Origin: Deinococcus aetherius
GTDB lineage: Bacteria > Deinococcota > Deinococci > Deinococcales > Deinococcaceae
Reading direction: 5' to 3'
Length of the DNA: 64,000 bases
Assembly: GCF_025997855.1 (NCBI RefSeq)
Contig: NZ_AP026562.1
Location: 124,001-188,000, forward strand
Shown: positions 46,861-55,774 of the stretch, piece after piece
Layout of the letters: each line of letters starts with the position of its first letter
Numbering within the stretch: the stretch's first letter is position 1
The notes under the pieces: model-generated
What the model saw: the letters and a program-made list of their open reading frames with translations, nothing else
What the model was told of the DNA's origin: nothing
The model's database searches: none
Made by a program: the position numbers and the translations under genes

Positions 46861-48228
46861 TCCGGGCTCGGCCCGGTCCGTCCGGGGCAGCGTCAGGGTG
46901 GCGGTCGTGCCCTCGCCCACCCGGCTTTCCAGCGTCAGGGTGCCGCCGTGCGCCTCGGCCAGGGTGCGGGCGATACTCAGGCCGAGGCCGCTGCCGGGGG
47001 CGCTCCGGGCATCATCGACGCGGTGCAGGCGGTCGAAGACCCGCTCCAGATGTTCGGGGGGAATGCCCCGCCCCGTGTCCCGCACGGTGAGGCGCCAAGT
47101 CGCTGCCTCCGGTGCCTCGGCGCCAAGCGTCACCGTGCCCCCGGGCGGCGTGTGGTTGAGGGCGTTCTGAACGAGATTGTGCAGAACCTGGGTGACTCGC
47201 ACCGGGTCGATCCAGGCAGGCGGCCCCCCGGCAGCCTGGACGGTGAGCGTCACACCCGCGTGCCCGGCTCGGTCCTCGAAGGCGGCCACCACCCCGGCGA
47301 GGAGCGCCCCGACGCTCACCTCCCGGCGGTGCAGGGTCAGGTCCCCCGCGTCGGCGAGCGACAGCAGGCGCAGGTCCCCGGTCAGGTGCAGCAGGTGCCC
47401 CGTCTGGGTGTGGAGGCGGGTCAATCTCTCGGGCGTGGGGCTCAGGGTGCCCTCCAGCATCGCCTCCAGCGTGGCGCGCATGACGCTCAGCGGCGTGGTG
47501 AGGTCGTGCGCGATGTCGGCGCTCAACTGCCGACTCGCCACCCGGCGCCTCTCCAGCTCCGCCGTCATGGCGTTGAAGGCGGCCAGCAGCTCGCCCAGCT
47601 CGTCCGGCGGACCTGCGGGAAGGGGCTGGGGCGCGCGGCCCACGGTCAGGGACCGGACTCCGCGTTGCAGGGCCCGCAGCGGCGCGAGGAGGTGGCGCGA
47701 GACGGCGGCCCCCAGCCCGGTGGCGAGCAGGGCCGCCAGTCCCACGGCCCCCAGCAGCAGCAGGGCGGTCTGCGTCAGGAACGTCTGGCTTTGCGCGTCG
47801 AGGGGTGGGAGCGTGCCCGTGGCGTACAGGTAGGCGACGGCCTTCCCGTTCACCCGGACCTCCCGCAGCCCGGCCCGCCGCGCGGCGGGGAGGACCGCCC
47901 CCGTCGGGTAACCGGGGACGCCACTCAGCACGCGAAACTCCGGGTCCAGCACCAGGAAGGGAGGCAGGGAGGTCGGCGGCGGCGGGCGACGCTCCGGCTC
48001 CAGGTTGCGCTCCTCGGGCGGCGGCTCCTGGGGTTGCAGCCCCGCCAGGGTGCCCCTCCAGCGGTAGTGTGCCCGAATGTTGTTGTCCAGTTCGCGCAGC
48101 ACCTCCGCCTCCCGCAGGGCCAGGTAGGTGTGCCGGGCGTACCCGAAGGTCACCCCGGCCAGCAGCAGCAGGGCGGGCAGGCTCACCAGGGTGAAGGCGC
48201 GGACGAGCCGGGCGCGCAGGCTTCTCAA
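46822..48228 (-). CDS. Two-component sensor histidine kinase
   Basis: 468 aa. TTG start at 48228 is preceded by GGAGGAGGGGG, 13 bases after the response-regulator stop. Membrane helix (ALLLLAGVTFGYA), extracytoplasmic loop of about 120 residues rich in Pro/Glu, second membrane helix (ALLLLGAVGLAALLATGLG), HAMP, HisKA with phospho-accepting His in ADIAHDLTTPLSVM (Thr in place of the usual Arg before Thr-Pro), and HATPase with NLVQNALNHTPPG, RDTGRGIPPEHLE and GSGLGLSIA. The C-terminal tail RLLEKSRAPRWG reads into the IclR remnant and is probably an extension acquired when that gene decayed. Stimulus unknown. Confidence 0.9.
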   Translation of the reverse strand: MRSLRARLVRAFTLVSLPALLLLAGVTFGYARHTYLALREAEVLRELDNNIRAHYRWRGTLAGLQPQEPPPEERNLEPERRPPPPTSLPPFLVLDPEFRVLSGVPGYPTGAVLPAARRAGLREVRVNGKAVAYLYATGTLPPLDAQSQTFLTQTALLLLGAVGLAALLATGLGAAVSRHLLAPLRALQRGVRSLTVGRAPQPLPAGPPDELGELLAAFNAMTAELERRRVASRQLSADIAHDLTTPLSVMRATLEAMLEGTLSPTPERLTRLHTQTGHLLHLTGDLRLLSLADAGDLTLHRREVSVGALLAGVVAAFEDRAGHAGVTLTVQAAGGPPAWIDPVRVTQVLHNLVQNALNHTPPGGTVTLGAEAPEAATWRLTVRDTGRGIPPEHLERVFDRLHRVDDARSAPGSGLGLSIARTLAEAHGGTLTLESRVGEGTTATLTLPRTDRAEPGRLLEKSRAPRWG

Positions 48229-48241
48229 GGCCCCCTCCTCC

Positions 48242-48910
48242 TCACGGCACCTCCCGCAGGCGGTAGCCCACCCCGTAGACCGTCTCCAGCAACTCCGCGT
48301 CCTCACTCAACTTGGCGCGCAGGTTGCGGACGTGCACGTTGATGGTGCGCTCCGAGCCGCCCGCGTCCTCCTGGAGGTGCGTGAGCAGTTCCGCCCGGGT
48401 GAACACGCGCTGGGGACTCAGCAGCAGTAGGTGCAGCAGCTCGAACTCCACCCGGGTGAGGTGGACCACCTCGCCCCGGAGCCGGACCTCGCGGCTCCGG
48501 GCGTCGAGACTCAGCGCGCCGTGCCGGAGCGGGCCGCATTCTCCCACCGGTCGTGTGCGCCGCAGCAAGGCCTTGACCCGCGCGAGGAGTTCGGCGACCG
48601 AGAAGGGCTTGGTCACGTAGTCGTCGGCCCCCAGTTCCAGGGCGAGCACCTTGTCGGCCTCGCCCTCCCGCGCCGTCAGCATCAGGACGGGGGCGTCCGA
48701 CTCGGCCCGCAGCCGCCGCAACACCTCCAGCCCGCCCAGGCCCGGCAGCATCACGTCGAGCACGATCAGGTCGGGCCCGGTGTGAAGCGCGGCCTGGAGT
48801 CCCGCGCGACCCTCCCGCGCCGACGTGACCCGGTAGCCCAACGCCCCGAAATACTCGTGCAGCAGGGCACTCATGTCCGGGTTGTCCTCGATGACGAGCA
48901 GGTGTGGCAC
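48242..48910 (-). CDS. OmpR-family response regulator
   Basis: 222 aa, GTG start at 48910 after AGGGGAGGAAG. Receiver domain: VIEDNPDM acidic pocket, phospho-acceptor Asp in LIVLDVMLPGLGG, VLMLTAREGEADKV and YVTKPFSVAEL (Lys). C-terminal winged helix: LTRVEFELLHLLLLSPQRVFTRAELLTHL, TINVHVRNLRAKL and VYGVGYRLRE. Partner of the kinase directly downstream. Divergent from the DUF3500 genes across 158 bp with two inverted repeats, which it may control. Confidence 0.93.
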   Translation of the reverse strand: MPHLLVIEDNPDMSALLHEYFGALGYRVTSAREGRAGLQAALHTGPDLIVLDVMLPGLGGLEVLRRLRAESDAPVLMLTAREGEADKVLALELGADDYVTKPFSVAELLARVKALLRRTRPVGECGPLRHGALSLDARSREVRLRGEVVHLTRVEFELLHLLLLSPQRVFTRAELLTHLQEDAGGSERTINVHVRNLRAKLSEDAELLETVYGVGYRLREVP

Positions 48911-48929
48911 GCGCTTCCTCCCCTTTCTG

Positions 48930-48995
48930 TAAGGCAGCTTACGGGGCCCTCCGGGGAGGAAGCCAGCTCACTACTCCAGTTCTGAACAAGTGTTC
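48930..48995. promoter_or_regulatory. Two inverted repeats in regulator/DUF3500 divergent region
   Basis: GTAAG-GCAG-CTTAC at 48930-48943 and GAACA-AG-TGTTC at 48984-48995. Both have perfect 5-bp arms and lie between the response-regulator gene and the first DUF3500 gene. They are candidate control sites for either side. Confidence 0.35.
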
Positions 48996-49068
48996 GGTAC
49001 AACGGGGCTTCGGGACCCGACCTTCCTGGGGCCACGGTGGCCCACGCTCCCTTCTTCCCGGAGGCACC

Positions 49069-50349
49069 TTGAAACGTTCCCTCACCCTGGCACTCCTGAT
49101 AGGAACGGCGGCGTTCGGCGGCCGCCTCGCCACCACCGCGCTCGCGGGCGGGGCCGGGCCGACCCCCCCGGCAACCGCCACCCTGCGCGCGGACGGCACG
49201 GTCGTCACCACGGGCCTGCGCCTCGGCGGCCAGAACGTCACCCTTCCGGCGCAGTGCGTGGGGCTCACCAACCAGACCGCCCGGGTGGTGTGCGCGGCCA
49301 ATGCCTTCCTCGCCACGCTGAGCGCCGAGCAGCGGGCCAGGGTCCTCCTGCCCGCGTCGAAAGCGAACGCGGCTCGGTGGTCTAACCTCCCCGTCGCCAT
49401 CGTGCCGCGTAACGGCGTCGCGCTCGGCACCCTGAACCCCACCCAGCTCGCCGCCGCGCTCGCGGTCGTGAAGACCGTGACGGGCTCTGCGGTGGACGAG
49501 GGCTACGACGAGGTGTTGCAGCTTCGCCTCGCCGACGACGTGCTCAACATCTCGGGCAACACGAACGGCGTGGGGGGCGGAGGAGCGCCTCCTGGCCCGC
49601 CCCCGAACGGAGCGCCTGCGGGTGGGACACCTCCCGGTGGAGCGCCAGGAGGCTCGCCGCCGACCGGAGGCTTCCCGGCGGGAGGTCTCACGGGGAACGA
49701 TTACGGCAGCGGCCTGTACTCCCTGGCCTTTCTGGGCACCCCCAGCACGACGGGCACGTGGCAGCTCCAGTTCGGCGGGCACCACCTCGCGGTGAACACG
49801 ACCTTCAGGGCCGGACAGGTCGTGGGCGCCACGCCGAAGTTCACCGGGGTGGAACCCAGGGTCTGGACGGCGAACGGCAAGACCTACGCGCCGCTCAGGA
49901 CCGAACACGACACGATGGCCGCTATGCTCGCGGGGCTCAACGGCAAGCAGCTCGCCGCCGCCCGGCTCTCCCAGACCTTCAGCGACGTGCTGCTGGGACC
50001 GGGGAAGGACGGCCAGTTCCCCGCCACGAAGGCGGGCGTGCGGGTCGGCACGCTGGGCGCCGCGCAAAGAGCCCGGGTGCTCGCCGCCATCCGGCCCTGG
50101 GTGCAGGACGCCGACGACGCCACCGCCGCCCGGCTCCTGGCCGTGTACGGGCAGGAATTGAACGATACCTACATCGCCTACTCCGGCAACCCCACGCTGA
50201 CGAAGAACGCCGATTACGTCCGCATCGACGGCCCCAGCGTGTGGATCGAGTTCGCGTGCCAGAACGGCGTCGTGTACCGCTCGCAGATTCACTACCACAC
50301 CATCTGGCGCGACCACACCCGCGACTACGGCGGCGAGTACAGCTTCTAG
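49069..50349 (+). CDS. Secreted DUF3500 protein
   Basis: 426 aa. TTG at 49069 is used because GGAGG lies four bases upstream and a signal peptide follows at once (MKRSLTLALLIGTAAFGG); the longer frame is not credible. DUF3500 features: AANAFLATLSAEQRARVL, GYDEVLQLRLADDVLN, LQFGGHHLAVNTTF, FTGVEP, MAAMLAGLNGKQLAAARLS and FSDVLLGPGKDGQFPA. The end, SQIHYHTIWRDHTRDYG, is rich in His and Asp and could bind metal. Between residues about 165 and 205 lies a Gly/Pro-rich low-complexity linker (for example APPGPPPNGAPAGG) absent from the neighbour. Function of the family is unknown. Paralogue follows 36 bp downstream. Confidence 0.88.
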   Translation: MKRSLTLALLIGTAAFGGRLATTALAGGAGPTPPATATLRADGTVVTTGLRLGGQNVTLPAQCVGLTNQTARVVCAANAFLATLSAEQRARVLLPASKANAARWSNLPVAIVPRNGVALGTLNPTQLAAALAVVKTVTGSAVDEGYDEVLQLRLADDVLNISGNTNGVGGGGAPPGPPPNGAPAGGTPPGGAPGGSPPTGGFPAGGLTGNDYGSGLYSLAFLGTPSTTGTWQLQFGGHHLAVNTTFRAGQVVGATPKFTGVEPRVWTANGKTYAPLRTEHDTMAAMLAGLNGKQLAAARLSQTFSDVLLGPGKDGQFPATKAGVRVGTLGAAQRARVLAAIRPWVQDADDATAARLLAVYGQELNDTYIAYSGNPTLTKNADYVRIDGPSVWIEFACQNGVVYRSQIHYHTIWRDHTRDYGGEYSF

Positions 50350-50385
50350 ACCCCTGCCCTTCCCCTCACCGGAAAGAGGTGCCGT

Positions 50386-51525
50386 ATGAAGAAGAGTCTG
50401 CTCGCCCTCCCCCTCAGCCTCGCCCTGCTGCTCGCCGGGTGTGGCAGCACGACGACCGGGACCGACGACAGCACGGACACGGGCACGGGCGGCGACCCGA
50501 TCAGCACCGGCACGACCGCCGAGGTGGTCGCCGCCGCAAACGCCTTCCTCGCCACCCTCTCGACGAGTCAGCAGTCGAGCGTGGTGCTGACCCGCACCCA
50601 GGCCGAGGCCATCCAGTGGTCAAACCTGCCCTGTGGGTCGAACTGCCGCAACGGCATCCAGTTCAGCACCCTGAGCGCGACTCAGCTCGCCGCCGCGCAA
50701 GCGGTCGTGAAGGCCGCGATGGGCACCACCACCAATGAGGGCTACGACGAGGCCATGCAAATTCGCGCCGCCGACGACGTGTTGGGCGCAGCGGGCAGCA
50801 GTGGCGGTGGACCGGGGGGCGGCGGGTACAGTTCCGGAACCTACTTCCTCGCCTTCCTGAACACGCCTAGCACGACCGGGCAGTGGCAGCTTCAGTTCGG
50901 CGGGCATCACCTCGCCGTCAACATCACCTACAACGCCGGAGCGGTGACCGGCACCACCCCGATGTTCGAGGGCGTGGAACCCAAGTGCTGGTCGGTCACG
51001 GGGGGCACCACGACGGCCAACAACTGCACGGCGCCGGGCACGAGCGGCAGCACGACGACCTACGCGCCGCTGTACCAGGAGCAGCAGGCGATGGCCGCTA
51101 TGCTCGCGGGCCTGAGCAGCACTCAGCTTGCCAGCGCCAGACTGAGCACGACCTTCAGTGACGTGCTCCTGGGCCCGGGGGAGGACGGCCAGTTCCCCGC
51201 CACCAAGCAAGGGCTCGCGGTCAGCAGCCTCAGCACGGCACAGAAAGCGCTTGTGCTCGCGGCAATGAAGCCCTGGGTGCAGGACGTGGATGACACCACC
51301 GCCGCCGCGCTCCTCCAGATCTACCAGAACGAGCTGGACAGCACCTACATCGCTTACTCGGGCAATGCGACCCTGAACAACAATGCCGATTACGTGCGGA
51401 TCGACGGGCCGAGCGCGTGGATCGAGTTCGTGTGTCAGACCGGAGTGGTGTACTCTAGCCAGATTCACTACCACTCGGTCTGGCGCGACCACACCCGCGA
51501 CTACGGCGCGAGCTACTCCTTCTGA
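50386..51525 (+). CDS. DUF3500 lipoprotein
   Basis: 379 aa, ATG 50386 after GAAAGAGG. Signal peptide with lipobox (MKKSLLALPLSLALLLAGCG, Cys20 as lipid site), so anchored in the membrane or outer layer, unlike its secreted paralogue. Same DUF3500 sequence order: FLATLSTSQQSSVVL, GYDEAMQIRAADDVLG, LQFGGHHLAVNITY, FEGVEP, MAAMLAGLSSTQLASARLS, FSDVLLGPGEDGQFPA and SQIHYHSVWRDHTRDYG. A short Gly-rich linker (GSSGGGPGGGGYSSG) replaces the long one, and an insertion with two Cys (CWSVTGGTTTANNC) is unique to this copy. Followed 82 bp later by the HupE/UreJ gene. Confidence 0.88.
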   Translation: MKKSLLALPLSLALLLAGCGSTTTGTDDSTDTGTGGDPISTGTTAEVVAAANAFLATLSTSQQSSVVLTRTQAEAIQWSNLPCGSNCRNGIQFSTLSATQLAAAQAVVKAAMGTTTNEGYDEAMQIRAADDVLGAAGSSGGGPGGGGYSSGTYFLAFLNTPSTTGQWQLQFGGHHLAVNITYNAGAVTGTTPMFEGVEPKCWSVTGGTTTANNCTAPGTSGSTTTYAPLYQEQQAMAAMLAGLSSTQLASARLSTTFSDVLLGPGEDGQFPATKQGLAVSSLSTAQKALVLAAMKPWVQDVDDTTAAALLQIYQNELDSTYIAYSGNATLNNNADYVRIDGPSAWIEFVCQTGVVYSSQIHYHSVWRDHTRDYGASYSF

Positions 51526-51607
51526 AGCCTGATCCGGAGGGCGGCAAGACCGTTTGACGTGTCCGTCTTCCCGCCCCTCTCGTCTCCCCGACCCCGAGGT
51601 GCCCGCC

Positions 51608-52930
51608 TTGACCCTCCCCGGAACGCCCCTTTTCACCTGGCTGCTGGCCCTGCTCCTCGCCCTGCTGCCGGGGCGGGTGTCGGCGCACCCCATGCCGACC
51701 ACCACCCTGCAACTCGACCTCCACCCCACGTCCGTCACGGCGGAACTCGCGCTCCCCCTGAACGAACTGCAACTGGCAACGCGCTGGAATCTGCTCGGCA
51801 ATCCCTCGGCCCTGGAACAGTACGGTTCGCAACTGAGAGCCTACCTGCTGGGGCACCTCGCCGCCACCACGCCCTCCGGGCAGGCCTGGACCGTCAGCGT
51901 GGGCGAACCGACGCTGACCCAGGCCGAGCAGACGATGACCGGCCCCTACCAGGAGTTCGTGGTGCCCGTGCAACTCACGCCCCCCGCCGGGGCGAGCACC
52001 CGCACCTTCACGCTGAAGTACGACGCCATCGTGCATCAGGTGGCGACCCACAACATCCTCGTCTCTCTGCGGCGTGACTGGGAGCGCGGATTGAACAACG
52101 AGGGCGGGAACGAGAACGTGGAGGTCGGCGTCATCCGCACCGACACGCGCACCGGGCTCGTGCCGCTCCTCCCCGTGAATCAGGAACAGGGCAGCGCGTG
52201 GCGGGGCTTCGTCGGCATCTTCAAGCTCGGGGTGCGCCACATCGCCGAGGGCACCGACCACCTCCTGTTCCTGCTGACCCTGCTGCTTCCCGCCCCGCTG
52301 CTGGCCGTGATGGGGCGCCGTCCGCACTGGGAAGGCTTCGGCGACACCCGGCGCTCGCTGCTGAACATCGTCAAGATCACCACGGCCTTCACGGTCGGCC
52401 ACTCCCTGACCCTGTTGCTGGGCACCCTGCGGATCGTGAACGTCCCAGACCAGCCCATCGAGGCACTGATCGCCGTCTCGATCCTGGTCTCGGCCGTCCA
52501 CGCCCTGCGGCCGATCTTTCCCGGGCGGGAGTTGGTCGTGGCCGGGGGCTTCGGGCTGATTCACGGGCTGGCCTTTTCCTACACCCTGGCGGAGTTGAAC
52601 CTCAGTCCGTGGCAAACGGCGCTGAGCCTGCTCGGCTTCAACCTGGGGATCGAGGCGATGCAGCTCGTGGTGATCGCGGTGACGATGCCGTGGCTGATCC
52701 TGCTGGCCCAGACGAAGCTCTACCCCCCGGTGCGCGTGACCGGGGCCTCGCTCGCCGTGCTGGCCTCGCTGGGCTGGCTGGGGCAGCGGCTGGGCGTGGA
52801 GAACCCGCTGGGCACGCTGGCGGACAACCTGGGACTCGTCGGCCCGTGGGCCCTGCTCGCGCTGGCGGCCCTGGCCGTGGTGGGGTTCGTCCTCACGCGG
52901 CCGAGGAATACGCAGACCTCCCCGTCCTGA
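51608..52930 (+). CDS. HupE/UreJ family membrane protein
   Basis: 440 aa. TTG at 51608 with GAGGTG six bases upstream; signal peptide MTLPGTPLFTWLLALLLALLPGRVSA and mature start HPMP. A periplasmic domain of about 200 residues precedes about seven membrane helices. HupE/UreJ_2 motifs: GVRHIAEGTDHLLFLLTLL, KITTAFTVGHSLTLLLGTL, PIEALIAVSILVSAVHALRP, FGLIHGLAFSYTL and GFNLGIEAMQL. The His and Glu residues in these helices suggest metal transport; relatives are linked to nickel or cobalt uptake. Here no urease or hydrogenase is present. Third gene of the rightward DUF3500 cluster, probably working with those proteins. Confidence 0.88.
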   Translation: MTLPGTPLFTWLLALLLALLPGRVSAHPMPTTTLQLDLHPTSVTAELALPLNELQLATRWNLLGNPSALEQYGSQLRAYLLGHLAATTPSGQAWTVSVGEPTLTQAEQTMTGPYQEFVVPVQLTPPAGASTRTFTLKYDAIVHQVATHNILVSLRRDWERGLNNEGGNENVEVGVIRTDTRTGLVPLLPVNQEQGSAWRGFVGIFKLGVRHIAEGTDHLLFLLTLLLPAPLLAVMGRRPHWEGFGDTRRSLLNIVKITTAFTVGHSLTLLLGTLRIVNVPDQPIEALIAVSILVSAVHALRPIFPGRELVVAGGFGLIHGLAFSYTLAELNLSPWQTALSLLGFNLGIEAMQLVVIAVTMPWLILLAQTKLYPPVRVTGASLAVLASLGWLGQRLGVENPLGTLADNLGLVGPWALLALAALAVVGFVLTRPRNTQTSPS

Positions 52931-52945
52931 GGAGGGAGAGCCCCG

Positions 52946-54523
52946 TCAGTGTCTGGATGTGGGCTCCTCCGGGCAAGGAAGGGTCGGGGCCTCGGGGGGG
53001 GGCGTCACGTCAGGCTGGGTCGAGACGGCGGCCTGCCCGGCGGCGAGGACGGCCCCACTCCTGACCTCCCTCAGCAGGCAGTCGAGGTCGGGTTTGTAAT
53101 AGCGGTCGTGTTCCAGCGGCGGGGTGAGGCGCCGGATGAACCGGTACGCGCCGTCCACGCCCGCGCCCGCCCGCAGGGGCTGGAAGTCGAGGGCCTGCGA
53201 GGCGCACAGGAGTTCGATGCTCAGGACGGTGGCCGTGTTCTCGAGCACCTGCCGCAGCTTGCGCCCGGCGTGGGCGCCCATCGAGACGTGGTCCTCCTGG
53301 TTGGCGCTGGTGGGGATGGAGTCCACGCTCGCCGGGTGTGAGAGGACCTTGTTCTCGCTGACGAGCGCGGCGGCGGTGTACTGGGCGATCATCAGGCCGC
53401 TGTTCAGGCCCCCGTGCGGGGTGAGAAAGCCCGGCAGGCCGCTGAGGGCCGGGTTCAGGAGTTGCTCGCAGCGCCGCTCGGAGATGCTGGCGAGTTCCGC
53501 CACGGCCACCGTGAGCGCGTCGGCGGTCAGCGCGAGGGGCTGGCCGTGGAAGTTCCCGCCGCTGACCACCTCGCCCGTCTCCGGGAAGATCAGGGGGTTG
53601 TCGGTCACGGAGGCGAACTCGGTGGCGAGGACCCGCTCCGCGTGGGCGATCACGTCGAGGGTCGCGCCGTGGACCTGGGGAACGGCCCGCAGGCTGTAGG
53701 CGTCCTGCACCCGCCCGCAGTCCGCGTGGGAGGGCGCGATCTCGCTCCCCGCCAGGAAGGCCCGCACCTCCGAGGCGGCCTCCAGCGCGCCGGGGTGCGG
53801 GCGCAGCCTCACCACGTCGTCCCGGAAGGGCCGGTGACTTCCCCGCAGGGCCTCGACCGTCAGCGCCGCCGCGAGGTTGGCGGTGCGCGCGAGCAGCCGG
53901 GCGTCGAGGACGCTCAGGGCGAGGAGGCTGCCCATGAGCTGCGTGCCGTTGATCAGGGCGAGCCCCTCCTTGGCCTGGAGTTCGAGCGGCGCGAGGCCGA
54001 GGTCGGCGAGGACCCCGGCGGCCGGTCGCGCGGCTCCCCCGTGGTCGACGCTGCCCTGGCCGATCAGGGCCAGCGCGAGGTGGGCCAGCGGGGCGAGGTC
54101 ACCGCTCGCGCCCACCGAGCCCTGGGCGGGGATGACGGGGTGCGCCCCGGCGTTCAGCAGGGCGAGCAGCAATTCCACGACCTCCTCGCGCACGCCGGAG
54201 TGCCCCAGCGCGAGCGACTGGGCGCGCAGGAGCATCATGCCGCGCACGACCTCGGTGGGCAGCGGCTCCCCCACCCCGATGGCGTGCGAGACGATCAGGT
54301 TGTGCTGGAGGTGGGCCAGTTCCTCCCGGGGAATACGGACGGTGGCGAACTTCCCGAAGCCGGTGTTCACCCCGTAGACGGCCTCGTCCCCGTCCACGAT
54401 GCGCTCGATGACGGCGCGGGCCCGGCGGAGCCGCTCACGAGCACCCGGCGCCAGCGTCACCGGCTCGCCGCCGCGCACGACGCGCCCGAAGTCGGAAAGG
54501 GTCAGGTGGCGATCCAGAATCAT
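52946..54523 (-). CDS. hutH: Histidine ammonia-lyase
   Basis: 525 aa. First step of histidine degradation, removing ammonia to give urocanate. The self-made MIO cofactor triad Ala139-Ser140-Gly141 lies in [26 protein letters not shown] (catalytic Tyr), [18 protein letters not shown] and [21 protein letters not shown] are also typical. The C-terminal tail (about 20 residues: [15 protein letters not shown]) is a Pro-rich extension beyond the family norm. Last gene of hutG-hutI-hutH; 9 bp after hutI. Meets the HupE gene tail-to-tail 15 bp away. Confidence 0.95.
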   Translation of the reverse strand: MILDRHLTLSDFGRVVRGGEPVTLAPGARERLRRARAVIERIVDGDEAVYGVNTGFGKFATVRIPREELAHLQHNLIVSHAIGVGEPLPTEVVRGMMLLRAQSLALGHSGVREEVVELLLALLNAGAHPVIPAQGSVGASGDLAPLAHLALALIGQGSVDHGGAARPAAGVLADLGLAPLELQAKEGLALINGTQLMGSLLALSVLDARLLARTANLAAALTVEALRGSHRPFRDDVVRLRPHPGALEAASEVRAFLAGSEIAPSHADCGRVQDAYSLRAVPQVHGATLDVIAHAERVLATEFASVTDNPLIFPETGEVVSGGNFHGQPLALTADALTVAVAELASISERRCEQLLNPALSGLPGFLTPHGGLNSGLMIAQYTAAALVSENKVLSHPASVDSIPTSANQEDHVSMGAHAGRKLRQVLENTATVLSIELLCASQALDFQPLRAGAGVDGAYRFIRRLTPPLEHDRYYKPDLDCLLREVRSGAVLAAGQAAVSTQPDVTPPPEAPTLPCPEEPTSRH

Positions 54524-54532
54524 CTTGGGACC

Positions 54533-55774
54533 TCAGAGGGAGATGCGCTCCCCGCCCACGAACACGTCGCGGACGGGGGAGGCGCCGAGGGTATACACGA
54601 GGTCGCGCCAGTCGGGCGAGTGCAGCGCGAGAAAGTCGGCCCGCTGTCCCGCCGCCAGGGCGCCCCGGTCGCGCAGGCCCAGCGCGGCGGCGGCGTTGAC
54701 CGTGCCCGCCGTCAGCGCCTCGGCGGGCGTGAGGCCGTTCAGGCGCACGGCCAGGGCCAGGGCGAGCCCGGCGTTGAAGAGGGGCGAGCTGCCCGGGTTC
54801 AGGTCGGTGCCGACGGCCACGCAGGCTCCGGCGTCGATCAGCGCGCGGGCGGGCGCGGCGGGCAGCCCCAGGTGGAGCGTCACGCCGGGAAGCACCGTCG
54901 CCACGGTCTCCGAGGCGGCCAGCGCCACGATCTGCGCCGGGCCGCTCGCCTCCAGGTGGTCCACGCTGAGCGCCCCGAGGTCGCAGGCGAGCTCTACCCC
55001 GCCGAGCGCGTGGAACTGGTCGGCGTGCAGCTTCACGCCCAGGTCATGCCCCCGCGCGGCGCTGAGGATCGCCCGCGTCTCCCCTACCGTGAAGGCCTCC
55101 CGCTCGCAGAACACGTCCACCGCGACGGCCAGCCCCTCGCCCGCCACTTGGGGAATGAGTTCGGCACAGACCGCCTGCACGTACGCCGCGCGGCCCGTCT
55201 CGGGGGGCACGTGGATCAGCAGGGTGGGGAGCAGCGTCACGGACAGAAGCGATTGCAACTCGCGCACCGCGCGGAGCATCCGCACCTCAGCCTCGAAGTC
55301 CAGCCCGTACCCGCTCTTGACCTCGACCGTGGTCGCGCCGGAACGCGCCAGGGCCTCCAGGCGGGGCCGGGCGAGTTGAACGAGTTCCTCCATCGGGGCC
55401 GCCGCCGTCGCCCGCACCGTGGAGCGGATGCCGCCCCCGCGCGCCAGCATCTCCTCGTACGGCACCCCCGCCAGACGGGCCTCGAAGTCGGCCAGGCGGT
55501 CCCCGGCCCAGACGGCGTGCGTGTGCGGGTCCACCAGGCCGGGCACGACCGCCACGCCTCCCAGGTCCCGCGTGCTCGGCGTTCGGGGAGCGTCCCGTCG
55601 CGGCCCCACCCAGGCGACGAGCCCGCCCTGGACGAGCAGGGCGGCGTCCTCCACCACGGTCAGCTCACGCATGGCCGGGCCACGCTGGGGACCGGGGGCG
55701 GGCGTCACCAGGTGCGAGATGCCCGTGAACAACGTCTCCCAGCTCTCAGGACCGGGGCTGTCACGACGAGGCAT
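54533..55774 (-). CDS. hutI: Imidazolonepropionase
   Basis: 413 aa, third step of the pathway. Amidohydrolase metal site: GLVDPHTHAVWAGDR near the N-terminus, VKLHADQFHALGG, VDHLEAS and GTDLNPGSS, with LARGGGIRSTVRAT and TTVEVKSGYGLD for substrate binding. ATG at 55774 overlaps the hutG stop by 14 bp. Zn/Fe-dependent enzyme opening the imidazolone ring to formiminoglutamate. Confidence 0.95.
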   Translation of the reverse strand: MPRRDSPGPESWETLFTGISHLVTPAPGPQRGPAMRELTVVEDAALLVQGGLVAWVGPRRDAPRTPSTRDLGGVAVVPGLVDPHTHAVWAGDRLADFEARLAGVPYEEMLARGGGIRSTVRATAAAPMEELVQLARPRLEALARSGATTVEVKSGYGLDFEAEVRMLRAVRELQSLLSVTLLPTLLIHVPPETGRAAYVQAVCAELIPQVAGEGLAVAVDVFCEREAFTVGETRAILSAARGHDLGVKLHADQFHALGGVELACDLGALSVDHLEASGPAQIVALAASETVATVLPGVTLHLGLPAAPARALIDAGACVAVGTDLNPGSSPLFNAGLALALAVRLNGLTPAEALTAGTVNAAAALGLRDRGALAAGQRADFLALHSPDWRDLVYTLGASPVRDVFVGGERISL

